Of a DNA stretch of 64,000 bases, positions 27,390-35,896 are shown piece by piece; the first letter of the stretch is position 1; the number at the start of each line of letters is the position of its first letter. Where the stretch lies: NCBI GenBank assembly GCA_016203535.1, contig JACQMO010000019.1, positions 23,899-87,898 on the forward strand, given 5' to 3'. Under the pieces are notes generated by a model that was given only the letters and a program-made list of their open reading frames with translations, ran no database searches and was not told where the DNA came from. The DNA comes from Candidatus Uhrbacteria bacterium. GTDB taxonomy: Bacteria > Patescibacteriota > Patescibacteriia > 2-12-FULL-60-25. The translations under genes and the position numbers were made by a program.

Positions 27390-27875
27390 GACGATCTCCA
27401 AATTGTCGAAGAACGTTTCCGGCGAGATGCCGGAACGGGGAAGGATTCCGCGGAACGCCTTCCCGTCCTCGCCGCTATGCATTTCGGCGACAACGGGCGT
27501 GCGTTCGATTTCGACGTCCAAAGGAGATGGCCGGTGCCGGACATTCGCGTCTCGCGAGGCGGATACGGCGGTAGTCGCGGCGTTCACGATGGAAGGCGCG
27601 CGGCCGACGTTCCCGCACATGGGCGGTGGCACTTGAGACGCGGCTCTATACGACAGCGCTTGAGATCCGTTTCCCCTCGACGTTCATCTCCGTTCCAGTT
27701 GCCCGACCGGAACGGGGCACCTGACAGGGCCGCTTATCCTCCCTGTCCATGCCCGAAACGTCGGACCTCGCATCGCCGTCATGACTCAATCCCGGTCCGT
27801 GTCCATCTCCTTCGGTTGTCGAGGTACGGGATCTTTCGACCCACTCTTCCAGCATAGAAGAACGAGAAATGAAGT

Positions 27876-27905
27876 CAAAAAACCTGTCAGCGATTTTTGA
27901 CAGGT
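27876..27905 (-). terminator. Rho-independent terminator downstream of comEC
   Basis: On - strand: ACCTGTCA-AAAATCGC-TGACAGGT-TTTTTT. Confidence 0.7.
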
Positions 27906-27964
27906 CGATTCGTGCCGATCCGCGGACAATTTTCTTTCCGTTCTTCCGCCCTCGTTTACGCCTG

Positions 27965-29233
27965 TCATTGCCCGCGGACAGTCGCTTCAAAAACATCCGA
28001 AAAATCCGAAGCATCCCTTTTTTCTGTTGATAACCCGTTTTTTCCGCTCAACTGAAACCAGAAATAGATGAGGAGCGCATAGGTGCCGATGAGTGTGGAT
28101 AGATTTACGCCGGTGATTCGGAGATCCAACCACGGGAAAAATACGTGGAGATGCGACACGCCTTGGAGCGCCTTCACGAATCCGGAAGCGGGAAGCATGA
28201 CGATGTCGTGCGCGAAAAAATTTCCCCAGACGGCGACGAGCGCTCCCCAGCCCATGATGAACGGGATGAGCGGCGCAGCGAGGAGGTTCGTGAGGAGACC
28301 GACAAGCGTCAGCCGATCGAACGCCCAGGCGGCATACGGCGCTGTGCAAAGCGTCGCGGCCGCGGTCATGGAAAACGCTTCGCGGATCCCGAATCGCTTC
28401 GGCAGGCGACGGCACCACGCTTCGATGAGCGGCGCCCAGCAGAGAATCCCCCATGTTGCGAGAAATGACAGTGCGAACCCGATGTCATAGAGTAACTGCC
28501 ACGGGTTGATGAGAAGCAGGAGAACGGCCACCACCAGGAGAAGTCGGAGCGGCTGGACCGGCCGGCCGACCTCGCGCGCGAGAAGAATGAGCCAGCCCAT
28601 GAATGCCGCGCGCGCGACGGAGGCGGCGAATCCCACGAACCCGACGAAGACGATGATCGCGAGCGATGTGAGAAAAAACGCGTGGCGGCGACGAAGCCCG
28701 ATCCGCGCGATGATGATCGCGAAGAATTGCACGAGCACGGTGACGTTCGCGCCGGAAACGGCGACGAGATGCGTGAGCCCGGAGGAACGGAACGCATCGC
28801 GCGCCGTTTTTGAAAGCTCTGCGTCGCCGTAGAGGATCCCGGCGACAAGCGCGGCGTCGTCCGGCGGCAAAACCGAAGCGATGCGGGCGGTGACGGTTTT
28901 TCTCCATCCCGCGAGGATGCCGGGAATGCCGCGCGTCGGCTCCGGTTGCGCCACGAGCATCCGCACGTTCCCGATCCGGCGAAGCTCGGGACGCGGCGAA
29001 ACATCCACGCGCCAAACACCGAGGAAAAAGGCGAACATGAGCGCCGCGAGACACTTCGTCTTCGTGGAAACCGGGAGAACAAAAGCGAACGCCGCAAGAA
29101 AAAGAATGATCGCGAGAGTCGCCGACGCGATATCAAACCGATGCCAGCCCGTCGCGGCCGCAACACCCGCGACGAACGCCGCAAAACACCAGCCGGCGAT
29201 CGCGCCGACGCTCGTTGGAATATGGAAGACCAT
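27965..29233 (-). CDS. comEC: ComEC/Rec2 family competence protein
   Basis: Multi-TM; GILYGDAELSKTARDAFRSSGLTHLVAVSGANV (Competence domain). Confidence 0.9.
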   Translation of the reverse strand: MVFHIPTSVGAIAGWCFAAFVAGVAAATGWHRFDIASATLAIILFLAAFAFVLPVSTKTKCLAALMFAFFLGVWRVDVSPRPELRRIGNVRMLVAQPEPTRGIPGILAGWRKTVTARIASVLPPDDAALVAGILYGDAELSKTARDAFRSSGLTHLVAVSGANVTVLVQFFAIIIARIGLRRRHAFFLTSLAIIVFVGFVGFAASVARAAFMGWLILLAREVGRPVQPLRLLLVVAVLLLLINPWQLLYDIGFALSFLATWGILCWAPLIEAWCRRLPKRFGIREAFSMTAAATLCTAPYAAWAFDRLTLVGLLTNLLAAPLIPFIMGWGALVAVWGNFFAHDIVMLPASGFVKALQGVSHLHVFFPWLDLRITGVNLSTLIGTYALLIYFWFQLSGKNGLSTEKRDASDFSDVFEATVRGQ

Positions 29234-29251
29234 ATTCCACAGCTACCACAC

Positions 29252-30541
29252 TTACGTTTTTCGTCCAACGCGCAGATAGGTAAAACCGACGGCGGTCGCA
29301 TGTTCCGGCGTCAGCAGATTTCGAGCATCGAACAAGAGCGTCCCGGCCATGACGGATTTGAGTCGCGGGAGGTCGAGCGTCCGGAATTCATCCCATTCCG
29401 TGGCGATCACGACCGCGTGCGCGTCTTGTGCGGCCGAGAACGGGTCCGGCAATTGTACAAAGTCGAACCCCATATCCGCGGACGCCACGTGAGCCACCGG
29501 ATCATACGCGCGGACGACGGCGCCGCGGCGATGGAGCTCTTTCAGGATATCGACCGCCGCGGATTCGCGAGTGTCATCGGTGTTGTCTTTGAAGGCGATC
29601 CCGAGCACGGCCACTGTCTTCCCCATGAGCGGACCAAGCGCGCGTTCCAGTCGGTCGACGACACGCATCCGCGTCATCGCATTGGTCCGGATCGCCGCGT
29701 TCACGATCGGCAATGGTTCGGACACCGATTCGCCGAGCTTCGCGAGCGCACGCACGTCCTTCGGAAAACAGCTCCCGCCCCACCCAAGGCCGGCGCGCAA
29801 AAAATCCTTGCCGATGCGCGGATCAAGACCGATCCCTTTCGCGACCGCATCGACATCCGCGCCGACCAATTCGGAAAGCGCCGCGATTTCATTGATGAAG
29901 CTGATTTTCGTCGCCAAAAACGCGTTCGCCGCATACTTGGTGAGCTCGGCACTTCGCGGATCCGTCACGACTTTCGGGCAGTCGAGGTACGCGAACAGAT
30001 GGACCATCACGTCCGATGCGCGCAACGACGACGACCCGATGATGACGCGCGATGGATGCAAAAAATCGTACACGGCACGGCCTTCGCGAAGGGTCTCGGG
30101 GTTCGATACGACGTCGAATTCCTGGCTCGTTCCGGCACGAACCGTCTGCTCGATCAGCTCGGACGTGCCGACCGGGACCGTGCTCTTCGTCGCGATCACC
30201 GCATAGCCCGTAAGATACTTCCCGATTGCTTCGGCCGCGGAAATCACGTATCGCATGTCCACCGATCCGTCTTCGGCCGACGGCGTCCCGACGGCAATGG
30301 AGATCACCTCGCTCCCCGGAATCGCGGCCTCGTACGAGGTCGTAAATCGAAGACGGCCGTGCGCGACATTTCGCTTCACCAATTCCTCGAGCCCCGGTTC
30401 ATAAATGGGAATGATCCCCAGCTTCAAGCGTTCGATTTTCCCGGCATCAACATCCACGCACGTCACGGAATGCCCGAGCTCCGCCAAACACGAGCCGGAC
30501 ACGAGTCCGACATATCCCGTCCCGACGACCGTTACGCGCAT
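29252..30541 (-). CDS. UDP-glucose 6-dehydrogenase
   Basis: MRVTVVGTGYVGLVSGSCLAELGHSVTCVDVD; GLGWGGSCFPKDVRAL. Confidence 0.95.
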   Translation of the reverse strand: MRVTVVGTGYVGLVSGSCLAELGHSVTCVDVDAGKIERLKLGIIPIYEPGLEELVKRNVAHGRLRFTTSYEAAIPGSEVISIAVGTPSAEDGSVDMRYVISAAEAIGKYLTGYAVIATKSTVPVGTSELIEQTVRAGTSQEFDVVSNPETLREGRAVYDFLHPSRVIIGSSSLRASDVMVHLFAYLDCPKVVTDPRSAELTKYAANAFLATKISFINEIAALSELVGADVDAVAKGIGLDPRIGKDFLRAGLGWGGSCFPKDVRALAKLGESVSEPLPIVNAAIRTNAMTRMRVVDRLERALGPLMGKTVAVLGIAFKDNTDDTRESAAVDILKELHRRGAVVRAYDPVAHVASADMGFDFVQLPDPFSAAQDAHAVVIATEWDEFRTLDLPRLKSVMAGTLLFDARNLLTPEHATAVGFTYLRVGRKT

Positions 30542-33540
30542 ACGATGTTTACGAGCCGTCCCGCGATATAAATCACCTTCGCTGGTTTCTTGCTGCCCAA
30601 AAATGGCTTCACTTTTTCGGACTGGAGCGCGATTGTTTTCACTTCCGCTTCAGAAATTCCCGTCGGAGCCGTCACCCGGTCTCGCACTCTTCCGTTCACC
30701 TGGATGACCAGTTCGAACGTATCCGCCACGAGTTTTTTCGGATCATACGACGGCCAATCGGCGAGATGGATGGAAGTCTTATGGCCAAGTTTCTGCCAGA
30801 GCTCTTCGGCCATGTGCGGCGCGAACGGCGCGAGAAGTTTGAGGAATGCTTCCGACGGCTCGGTCATCTCATTCGCCAAAATCATCATGGCCGAGATGGC
30901 CGTGTTGAAGTTCAACGTCTCGATGTCATCGCCGACCTTCTTGATGGTTTGATGGAGTAGCCGCTCAAAATCGGACGTCGGACGTCCGCCTTTTGCTGGC
31001 GGACGTCGGACGTCCGCATATATTCGCCACACTTTTTCCAAAAAGCGCTTCACGCCTTCGATGCCGCGCGTATCCCATGGGGCATCCGCATCAAACGGGC
31101 CGATGAACATCTCGTACATCCGGAACACGTCGGCGCCGAATTTTTCCACCACGTCGTCGGGATTCACCACGTTTCCCTTCGACTTCGACATCTTCACGCC
31201 GCCTTCCCCCAAGATAAGCGCGTGCGAGCGGCGACGCGCATATGGTTCCGATCCGCACTCGGCCGGGATCGCGCCGATGTCCCACAAAAATTTGTACCAA
31301 AATCGGGAATACAAAAGATGCAGCGTCGTGTGTTCCATCCCGCCATTGTAAAGATCCACGGGCATCCAATATTTCAGTTTCTTCGGATCGGCGAACGCTT
31401 TTTTGTTGTGCGGATCACAGTATCGGAGGAAGTACCACGAAGATCCGGCCCAGTTCGGCATGGTGTCGGTTTCGCGCTTCGCCGGCCGCTTGCACGACGG
31501 ACACGGCACCTTTACCCACGTCGAAATCTTCGCGAGCGGGGATTCGCCCGTAGCCGTCGGCTCGTAATACCGCACATCCGGAAGCTCAACCGGAAGCTGC
31601 TTGTCCGGCACCGGCACATACCCGCACTCGTCACAGTTGATAATCGGAATCGGCTCGCCCCAATACCGCTGGCGCGAAAACACCCAGTCGCGCAGTTTAA
31701 AATTAACCGTGCGCTTCCCCTTCTTCTCCGTCTCGAGCCACGCGATCATTTTTTCCTTCGCCTCCGCCGTTGCGAGACCATTCAAAAAATCGGAGTTGAT
31801 CGCCATGCCTTCTCCCGTAAACGCGCACGGCGATGCCGTCCCTTCGAGATGCGGCCAAAAACAGGCGAGCTCCGCGCCGAGGACGTATGACTTCACCTGA
31901 TCCGCCGGAACCCACACAACCTCGTGCTTCGCAGATTCTTCGTCGGAGATCGGGACGCGCGTCTCGTCAACCAGCTCCAGCCACACGCCAGTCGCAATCG
32001 CCGTCCGGTTTTCGTTTTTGTGGGCCGCGAAGTATCGCGCGATCACCTCATCGCCGAGCGTCCGAACGACGCGAACATTCGTATATCCCGTTTCCTCCCG
32101 CACCTCGCGGATCGCCGCATCCGTCGGATCTTCCCCCTCGTCCACGCCGCCCACGATGAATGTTTTCCAGTCGTGTTTTTTCCACTTGAGGCACAAAAAT
32201 GCCTTGTCGCTCGGACGCTGGACGATCGCCTGGACGTTGCGGCGCATCACGGTCTTTTTGTCGTCGCGCGGAGGATTGGTTTCGTCCGTAAAAATCGGGG
32301 CAACAACCTGCTTCACCTCCAACCCGTGTTTCTTCGCAAACTCGAAGTCGCGCTCATCATGCGCCGGCACAGCCATGATCGCGCCAGTGCCGTACCCGGC
32401 CAAAACGTAGTCCGCGATCCAAATTGGAATGTGCTTCCCCGTCGCCGAATTGATGGCGCGAATCCCCTTGAGTTCGACGCCCGTCTTTTCCTTGCTTTCC
32501 TGCCGCTCAATATCGCTCTTCCGGCGCGCGCCTTCGCGATATTCCTGCACGGGCTGCGCGTTCACGATCGCCCCGTCTCGGAGCCACCGATCGAGAAGCG
32601 GATGCTCGGGAGACAACACGAGATACGTCGCGCCAAAGAGCGTATCCGGCCGCGTGGTAAAAACGGTCGCGACGGCTTCAATCCCTTTCAACTCGACATC
32701 CTGCGCTTCGATCACGAAATCGATGCTCGCCCCTTCCGAACGGCCGATCCAGTTTATCTGCTGGGTCTTAATCCGTTCGAGATAGTCCACCTTCTCCAAA
32801 TCCTCGATCAGTCGGTCCGCATAAGCCGTAATGCGGATCATCCACTGCGCCTTCTCGCGTTTCTCTACCTTACCGCCGCACCGTTCGCAGACGCCTCCTT
32901 GCGCCTCTTCATTTGCGAGACCGATTTTGCACGCGGGGCACCAGTTGATAGTCGCGGACGCCTTGTATGCCATCCGCTTCTCGTCGAGATAGGCGCCGAT
33001 CGCCTTCGGCCCGTGCAGCCGAACCTTGGGAGGAATTTTTAACTCAGAGAGCGGTCGAGCGCGCTTCGTTTCCTCGTCGTAATAGGACGTAAAAAACTTC
33101 AGGAACATCCACTGCGTCCATTTGTAGTAGGCCGGATCGGTGGTGTTGATCTCGCGCGACCAATCGAAGCCGAAGCCGAGCGATTTGAGCTGGCGCGTAA
33201 AATTGGCGACGTTTTTCTTCGTCGCCGCCTGCGGCTTCACCTTGTGCTTGATGGCAAAATTCTCCGTGGGCAGGCCGAACGCATCCCAGCCGATGGGATA
33301 GAGCACGTTCTTCCCCTCCATCCGCTTTTTCCGCGTCACGATATCAATCGCCGTGTACGACCGCGGATGGCCGACATGCAACCCTTCGCCGGACGGATAC
33401 GGAAACTCGATCAAGCCGTAAAACTTTTCTTTTTTGCCATCTTTCGCATGGTAGATCCCATCACGCTCCCATTTCTTCTGCCATTTGGCTTCGATGGTTT
33501 TGAACGGATATCCCCCTGCAGCCGTTTTCTTTCGAGGCAT
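30532..33540 (-). CDS. leuS: Leucyl-tRNA synthetase with internal NUDIX domain
   Basis: PYPSGEGLHVGHPRSY (HIGH), VKMSKSKGN (KMSKS), CP1 TTRPDT; NUDIX box in the middle of CP1. Confidence 0.97.
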   Translation of the reverse strand: MPRKKTAAGGYPFKTIEAKWQKKWERDGIYHAKDGKKEKFYGLIEFPYPSGEGLHVGHPRSYTAIDIVTRKKRMEGKNVLYPIGWDAFGLPTENFAIKHKVKPQAATKKNVANFTRQLKSLGFGFDWSREINTTDPAYYKWTQWMFLKFFTSYYDEETKRARPLSELKIPPKVRLHGPKAIGAYLDEKRMAYKASATINWCPACKIGLANEEAQGGVCERCGGKVEKREKAQWMIRITAYADRLIEDLEKVDYLERIKTQQINWIGRSEGASIDFVIEAQDVELKGIEAVATVFTTRPDTLFGATYLVLSPEHPLLDRWLRDGAIVNAQPVQEYREGARRKSDIERQESKEKTGVELKGIRAINSATGKHIPIWIADYVLAGYGTGAIMAVPAHDERDFEFAKKHGLEVKQVVAPIFTDETNPPRDDKKTVMRRNVQAIVQRPSDKAFLCLKWKKHDWKTFIVGGVDEGEDPTDAAIREVREETGYTNVRVVRTLGDEVIARYFAAHKNENRTAIATGVWLELVDETRVPISDEESAKHEVVWVPADQVKSYVLGAELACFWPHLEGTASPCAFTGEGMAINSDFLNGLATAEAKEKMIAWLETEKKGKRTVNFKLRDWVFSRQRYWGEPIPIINCDECGYVPVPDKQLPVELPDVRYYEPTATGESPLAKISTWVKVPCPSCKRPAKRETDTMPNWAGSSWYFLRYCDPHNKKAFADPKKLKYWMPVDLYNGGMEHTTLHLLYSRFWYKFLWDIGAIPAECGSEPYARRRSHALILGEGGVKMSKSKGNVVNPDDVVEKFGADVFRMYEMFIGPFDADAPWDTRGIEGVKRFLEKVWRIYADVRRPPAKGGRPTSDFERLLHQTIKKVGDDIETLNFNTAISAMMILANEMTEPSEAFLKLLAPFAPHMAEELWQKLGHKTSIHLADWPSYDPKKLVADTFELVIQVNGRVRDRVTAPTGISEAEVKTIALQSEKVKPFLGSKKPAKVIYIAGRLVNIVCA
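30972..31016. repeat. Palindromic element in frame inside leuS
   Basis: CGGACGTCGGACGTCCGCC-TTTTGCT-GGCGGACGTCGGACGTCCG, 19-bp arms, one mismatch. Confidence 0.85.
31837..32283 (-). other. NUDIX domain inserted in the LeuRS CP1 editing domain (aa ~420-568)
   Basis: GGVDEGEDPTDAAIREVREETGY matches GX5EX7REUXEEXGU exactly (32083-32151). Confidence 0.92.
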
Positions 33541-33555
33541 AGCCGATCTACGCTA

Positions 33556-34875
33556 TCAATTTTGAGACAAAATTTCCACCCCTTCCGTCTTTCGAAACCC
33601 GATCCGATCCGGCGCTTCGCCCTCCGAGCCGAACATCGCACCGAGCATAATCGCCTCATCGCCATACCGGTCACGGACCAAATCCACGGCGTTGGAGATA
33701 GATTTTTGCCGCTCTGTTTTTGATATTCGCTCATTCGCACGAATGAGCGAATGAGACAGCGGAAGACGGTGTTGCTGCGAGGGCGGGGTGAGATTCGAAA
33801 ATGTCACGGCGAGAAAATTCACGCGCTCGCCCTGCCACATCTCGCGAAGAAGATCGCAGGCGGCGCCGACGAGTGTGAAAGAATCTTGTGCGGGTTCGGA
33901 AAGATGGAGGAAGTCGGAGACACCGTCGGAAATCGGGGTGGAAAAACCGATAGTTTTGTTCTGGAACATTCCTCTAAAACCAACTACCACCGAAACCGTT
34001 CCTGCCAAAAGTCCCTGCTGACGCATTCGCCGTCCCGCGCGCTCGGTGAGGCGCGTCAGCACGGCCATGACCTTCCCCTCGCGAGTCACGCGATCGGGAA
34101 CGCAGTATGAATGTCCGATGGATTTCGGCGGAAGTTCCTCCGCCGTCTGCACCTTCTCAAACTCCATGCCGTGCAGCTTGCACCACAGAAAAAAACCGTA
34201 TTTGCCGAACAGGCGCATGAGGTTCGCGACCGGGTATCGTTTGAGTTCGAGAAGCGTCCGGATTCCGGTGCGCTCCAGTCGGCGTCGGATACGCGGACCG
34301 ATGCCGCACACGTCTTCGAGGTCGAGCTGCGACAAAATCTCGTCGAGATTGTCTTGGTCGATCACGGTAAATCCGTTCGGTTTCTCGAAATCAGATGCGG
34401 TCTTCGCGAGAAACCGCGTTGGTGCGATGCCGATGGAACAGCGCAGCCACTCGCCAACCTCATTCGCGATCCGCCATCTCGCACGCATGAGCGCCCACGC
34501 CGCTTCGGCAGGATCGCGGTACCAGCCGGTCAAATCCAAAAACGCCTCGTCAATGGAATAGTGTTCCACGCGGTCGGTAAGTTCGTGTAGGATGGAAAAA
34601 ACGCGAGAAGTGACGGCACGATATTTTGGGGGATCATTTTGCACGAACACGGCGCTCGGGCAGATCTTCCGTGATTCAGCCATCGTCATCCCGACTTTCA
34701 TCCCAAGTTTCTTGGCCTCGATTGAGGCCGCGATGACACAGCCATGCTTATGCAAATATGCGCAAACCCCGAGCGGCTTTCCCCGCAACGTCGGATTCGC
34801 CTGCTGCTCCACCGACGCGAAGTAGGAGTTCATATCCACGTGAGCGATGAGCTTGTTGGAAACAGGAGGGAGCAT
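33556..34875 (-). CDS. dinB: DNA polymerase IV / Y-family polymerase
   Basis: IAHVDMNSYFASVEQQANPTLRGKPLGV; HYSIDEAFLDLTG. Confidence 0.93.
   Translation of the reverse strand: MLPPVSNKLIAHVDMNSYFASVEQQANPTLRGKPLGVCAYLHKHGCVIAASIEAKKLGMKVGMTMAESRKICPSAVFVQNDPPKYRAVTSRVFSILHELTDRVEHYSIDEAFLDLTGWYRDPAEAAWALMRARWRIANEVGEWLRCSIGIAPTRFLAKTASDFEKPNGFTVIDQDNLDEILSQLDLEDVCGIGPRIRRRLERTGIRTLLELKRYPVANLMRLFGKYGFFLWCKLHGMEFEKVQTAEELPPKSIGHSYCVPDRVTREGKVMAVLTRLTERAGRRMRQQGLLAGTVSVVVGFRGMFQNKTIGFSTPISDGVSDFLHLSEPAQDSFTLVGAACDLLREMWQGERVNFLAVTFSNLTPPSQQHRLPLSHSLIRANERISKTERQKSISNAVDLVRDRYGDEAIMLGAMFGSEGEAPDRIGFRKTEGVEILSQN
33725..33756. repeat. Palindromic repeat copy 1, in frame inside dinB
   Basis: ATTCGCTCATTCGCACGAATGAGCGAATGAGA, identical 32 nt at 58290-58321. 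Confidence 0.92.
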
Positions 34876-34878
34876 ATC

Positions 34879-35157
34879 TCATAGCACCGCCATGTCGTCG
34901 AGTTGCCACTTCATCGTCTCGGAGGAAAACGAGAGACGATAGGCATTGGCATCATCGGAGACCGAAAAAATATAAATCTTCTCGCGGCCGCGACGCTCCG
35001 TGTGCACAAGGTTCACTTTTTTCACTTGGTAATGCCGATTCCCCCACTTGAACGTCATGGGTTCGGTACGATCCTGTCGGAAGGCCGCCAGAACTTCAAT
35101 CGGCTCCGCAACTTTCTCGTACATATCAGCGGAAGCTACGGATGACGGCTCGGACAA
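34879..35157 (-). CDS. Small conserved-looking protein between lexA and dinB (possibly DUF6504-like)
   Basis: 92 aa, overlaps lexA end; FKWGNRHYQVKKVNLVHTERRGREKIYIFSV. Confidence 0.7.
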   Translation of the reverse strand: MSEPSSVASADMYEKVAEPIEVLAAFRQDRTEPMTFKWGNRHYQVKKVNLVHTERRGREKIYIFSVSDDANAYRLSFSSETMKWQLDDMAVL

Positions 35158-35737
35158 CCCCTTGGATCAACGGATCGTAACAATAAATCGGTTTCATCGT
35201 GGCGTTGGCGGGTTGGAGACGGATACGGTCGCGCTCGCGATAAAACCGTTTAAGCGTGGCATAGGCATTATCGAGAAGCGCCACGACCACGTCGCCGTTT
35301 TTCGGAGACGGATTCCGTTCCACTACCACGTAATCACCGTCGAAAATTCCGTCCTCGATCATGGAGCTCCCCTTCACGCGCAGTACATAGGAATTCGCCG
35401 AGTCCGGTGCGAGGTCTACGGGGACGGCGATCGTCTCGCGCTCCTCAACCGCCTCGATCGGCTCACCGGCCGTGATCAAACCGGTCAAAGGGAGCAAAAC
35501 GCTCTTGCCCCAACGCACGGCCTTGTCCGTCGGCTCGAGGTCGCGGAAGGTCGCGCCGTTCGCCCGCAAAAATCCGCGTTCCCGGAGCGCCTGGATGTGG
35601 ACATGGACCGTGGAGGGGGAAGCCAGGTCCAGGCCCGACGCGATTTCGCGAAAGGACGGCGGGTATCCCTTCTCGTGGATGAAGGACACGATGTAGTCGA
35701 GCACGTCTTTTTGTTTGGGTGTGAGTGGAGGGGCCAT
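35126..35737 (-). CDS. lexA: LexA repressor
   Basis: N-terminal wHTH; ITAGEP Ala-Gly cleavage site; GSSM Ser and ATLK Lys of the S24 dyad. Confidence 0.95.
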   Translation of the reverse strand: MAPPLTPKQKDVLDYIVSFIHEKGYPPSFREIASGLDLASPSTVHVHIQALRERGFLRANGATFRDLEPTDKAVRWGKSVLLPLTGLITAGEPIEAVEERETIAVPVDLAPDSANSYVLRVKGSSMIEDGIFDGDYVVVERNPSPKNGDVVVALLDNAYATLKRFYRERDRIRLQPANATMKPIYCYDPLIQGVVRAVIRSFR

Positions 35738-35760
35738 ATTTATGTCCCGTTAGGGATACA

Positions 35761-35794
35761 GAACAAAAATAGAACACAAAATTCATGCCGTCAA
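35761..35794 (-). promoter_or_regulatory. lexA promoter with overlapping SOS-box-like direct repeat
   Basis: On - strand TTGACG-N17-TATTTT; GTTCTATTTTTGTTC (GTTC-N7-GTTC, 35761-35775) spans the -10. Confidence 0.65.
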
Positions 35795-35896
35795 TACCCA
35801 CTTGTCCACAGCTTCCTCTCGCAAACCCCTTGACAGGGCGACGAAAAATTGGCAGCGGTAGATAGAGAGGATTTTATTCGTAACGACATCACATCT

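Noticed and set aside
27646-28014. 122-aa minus-strand ORF between comEC and the M23-like gene
   Set aside because: Crosses the comEC stop and its terminator; no coding signature
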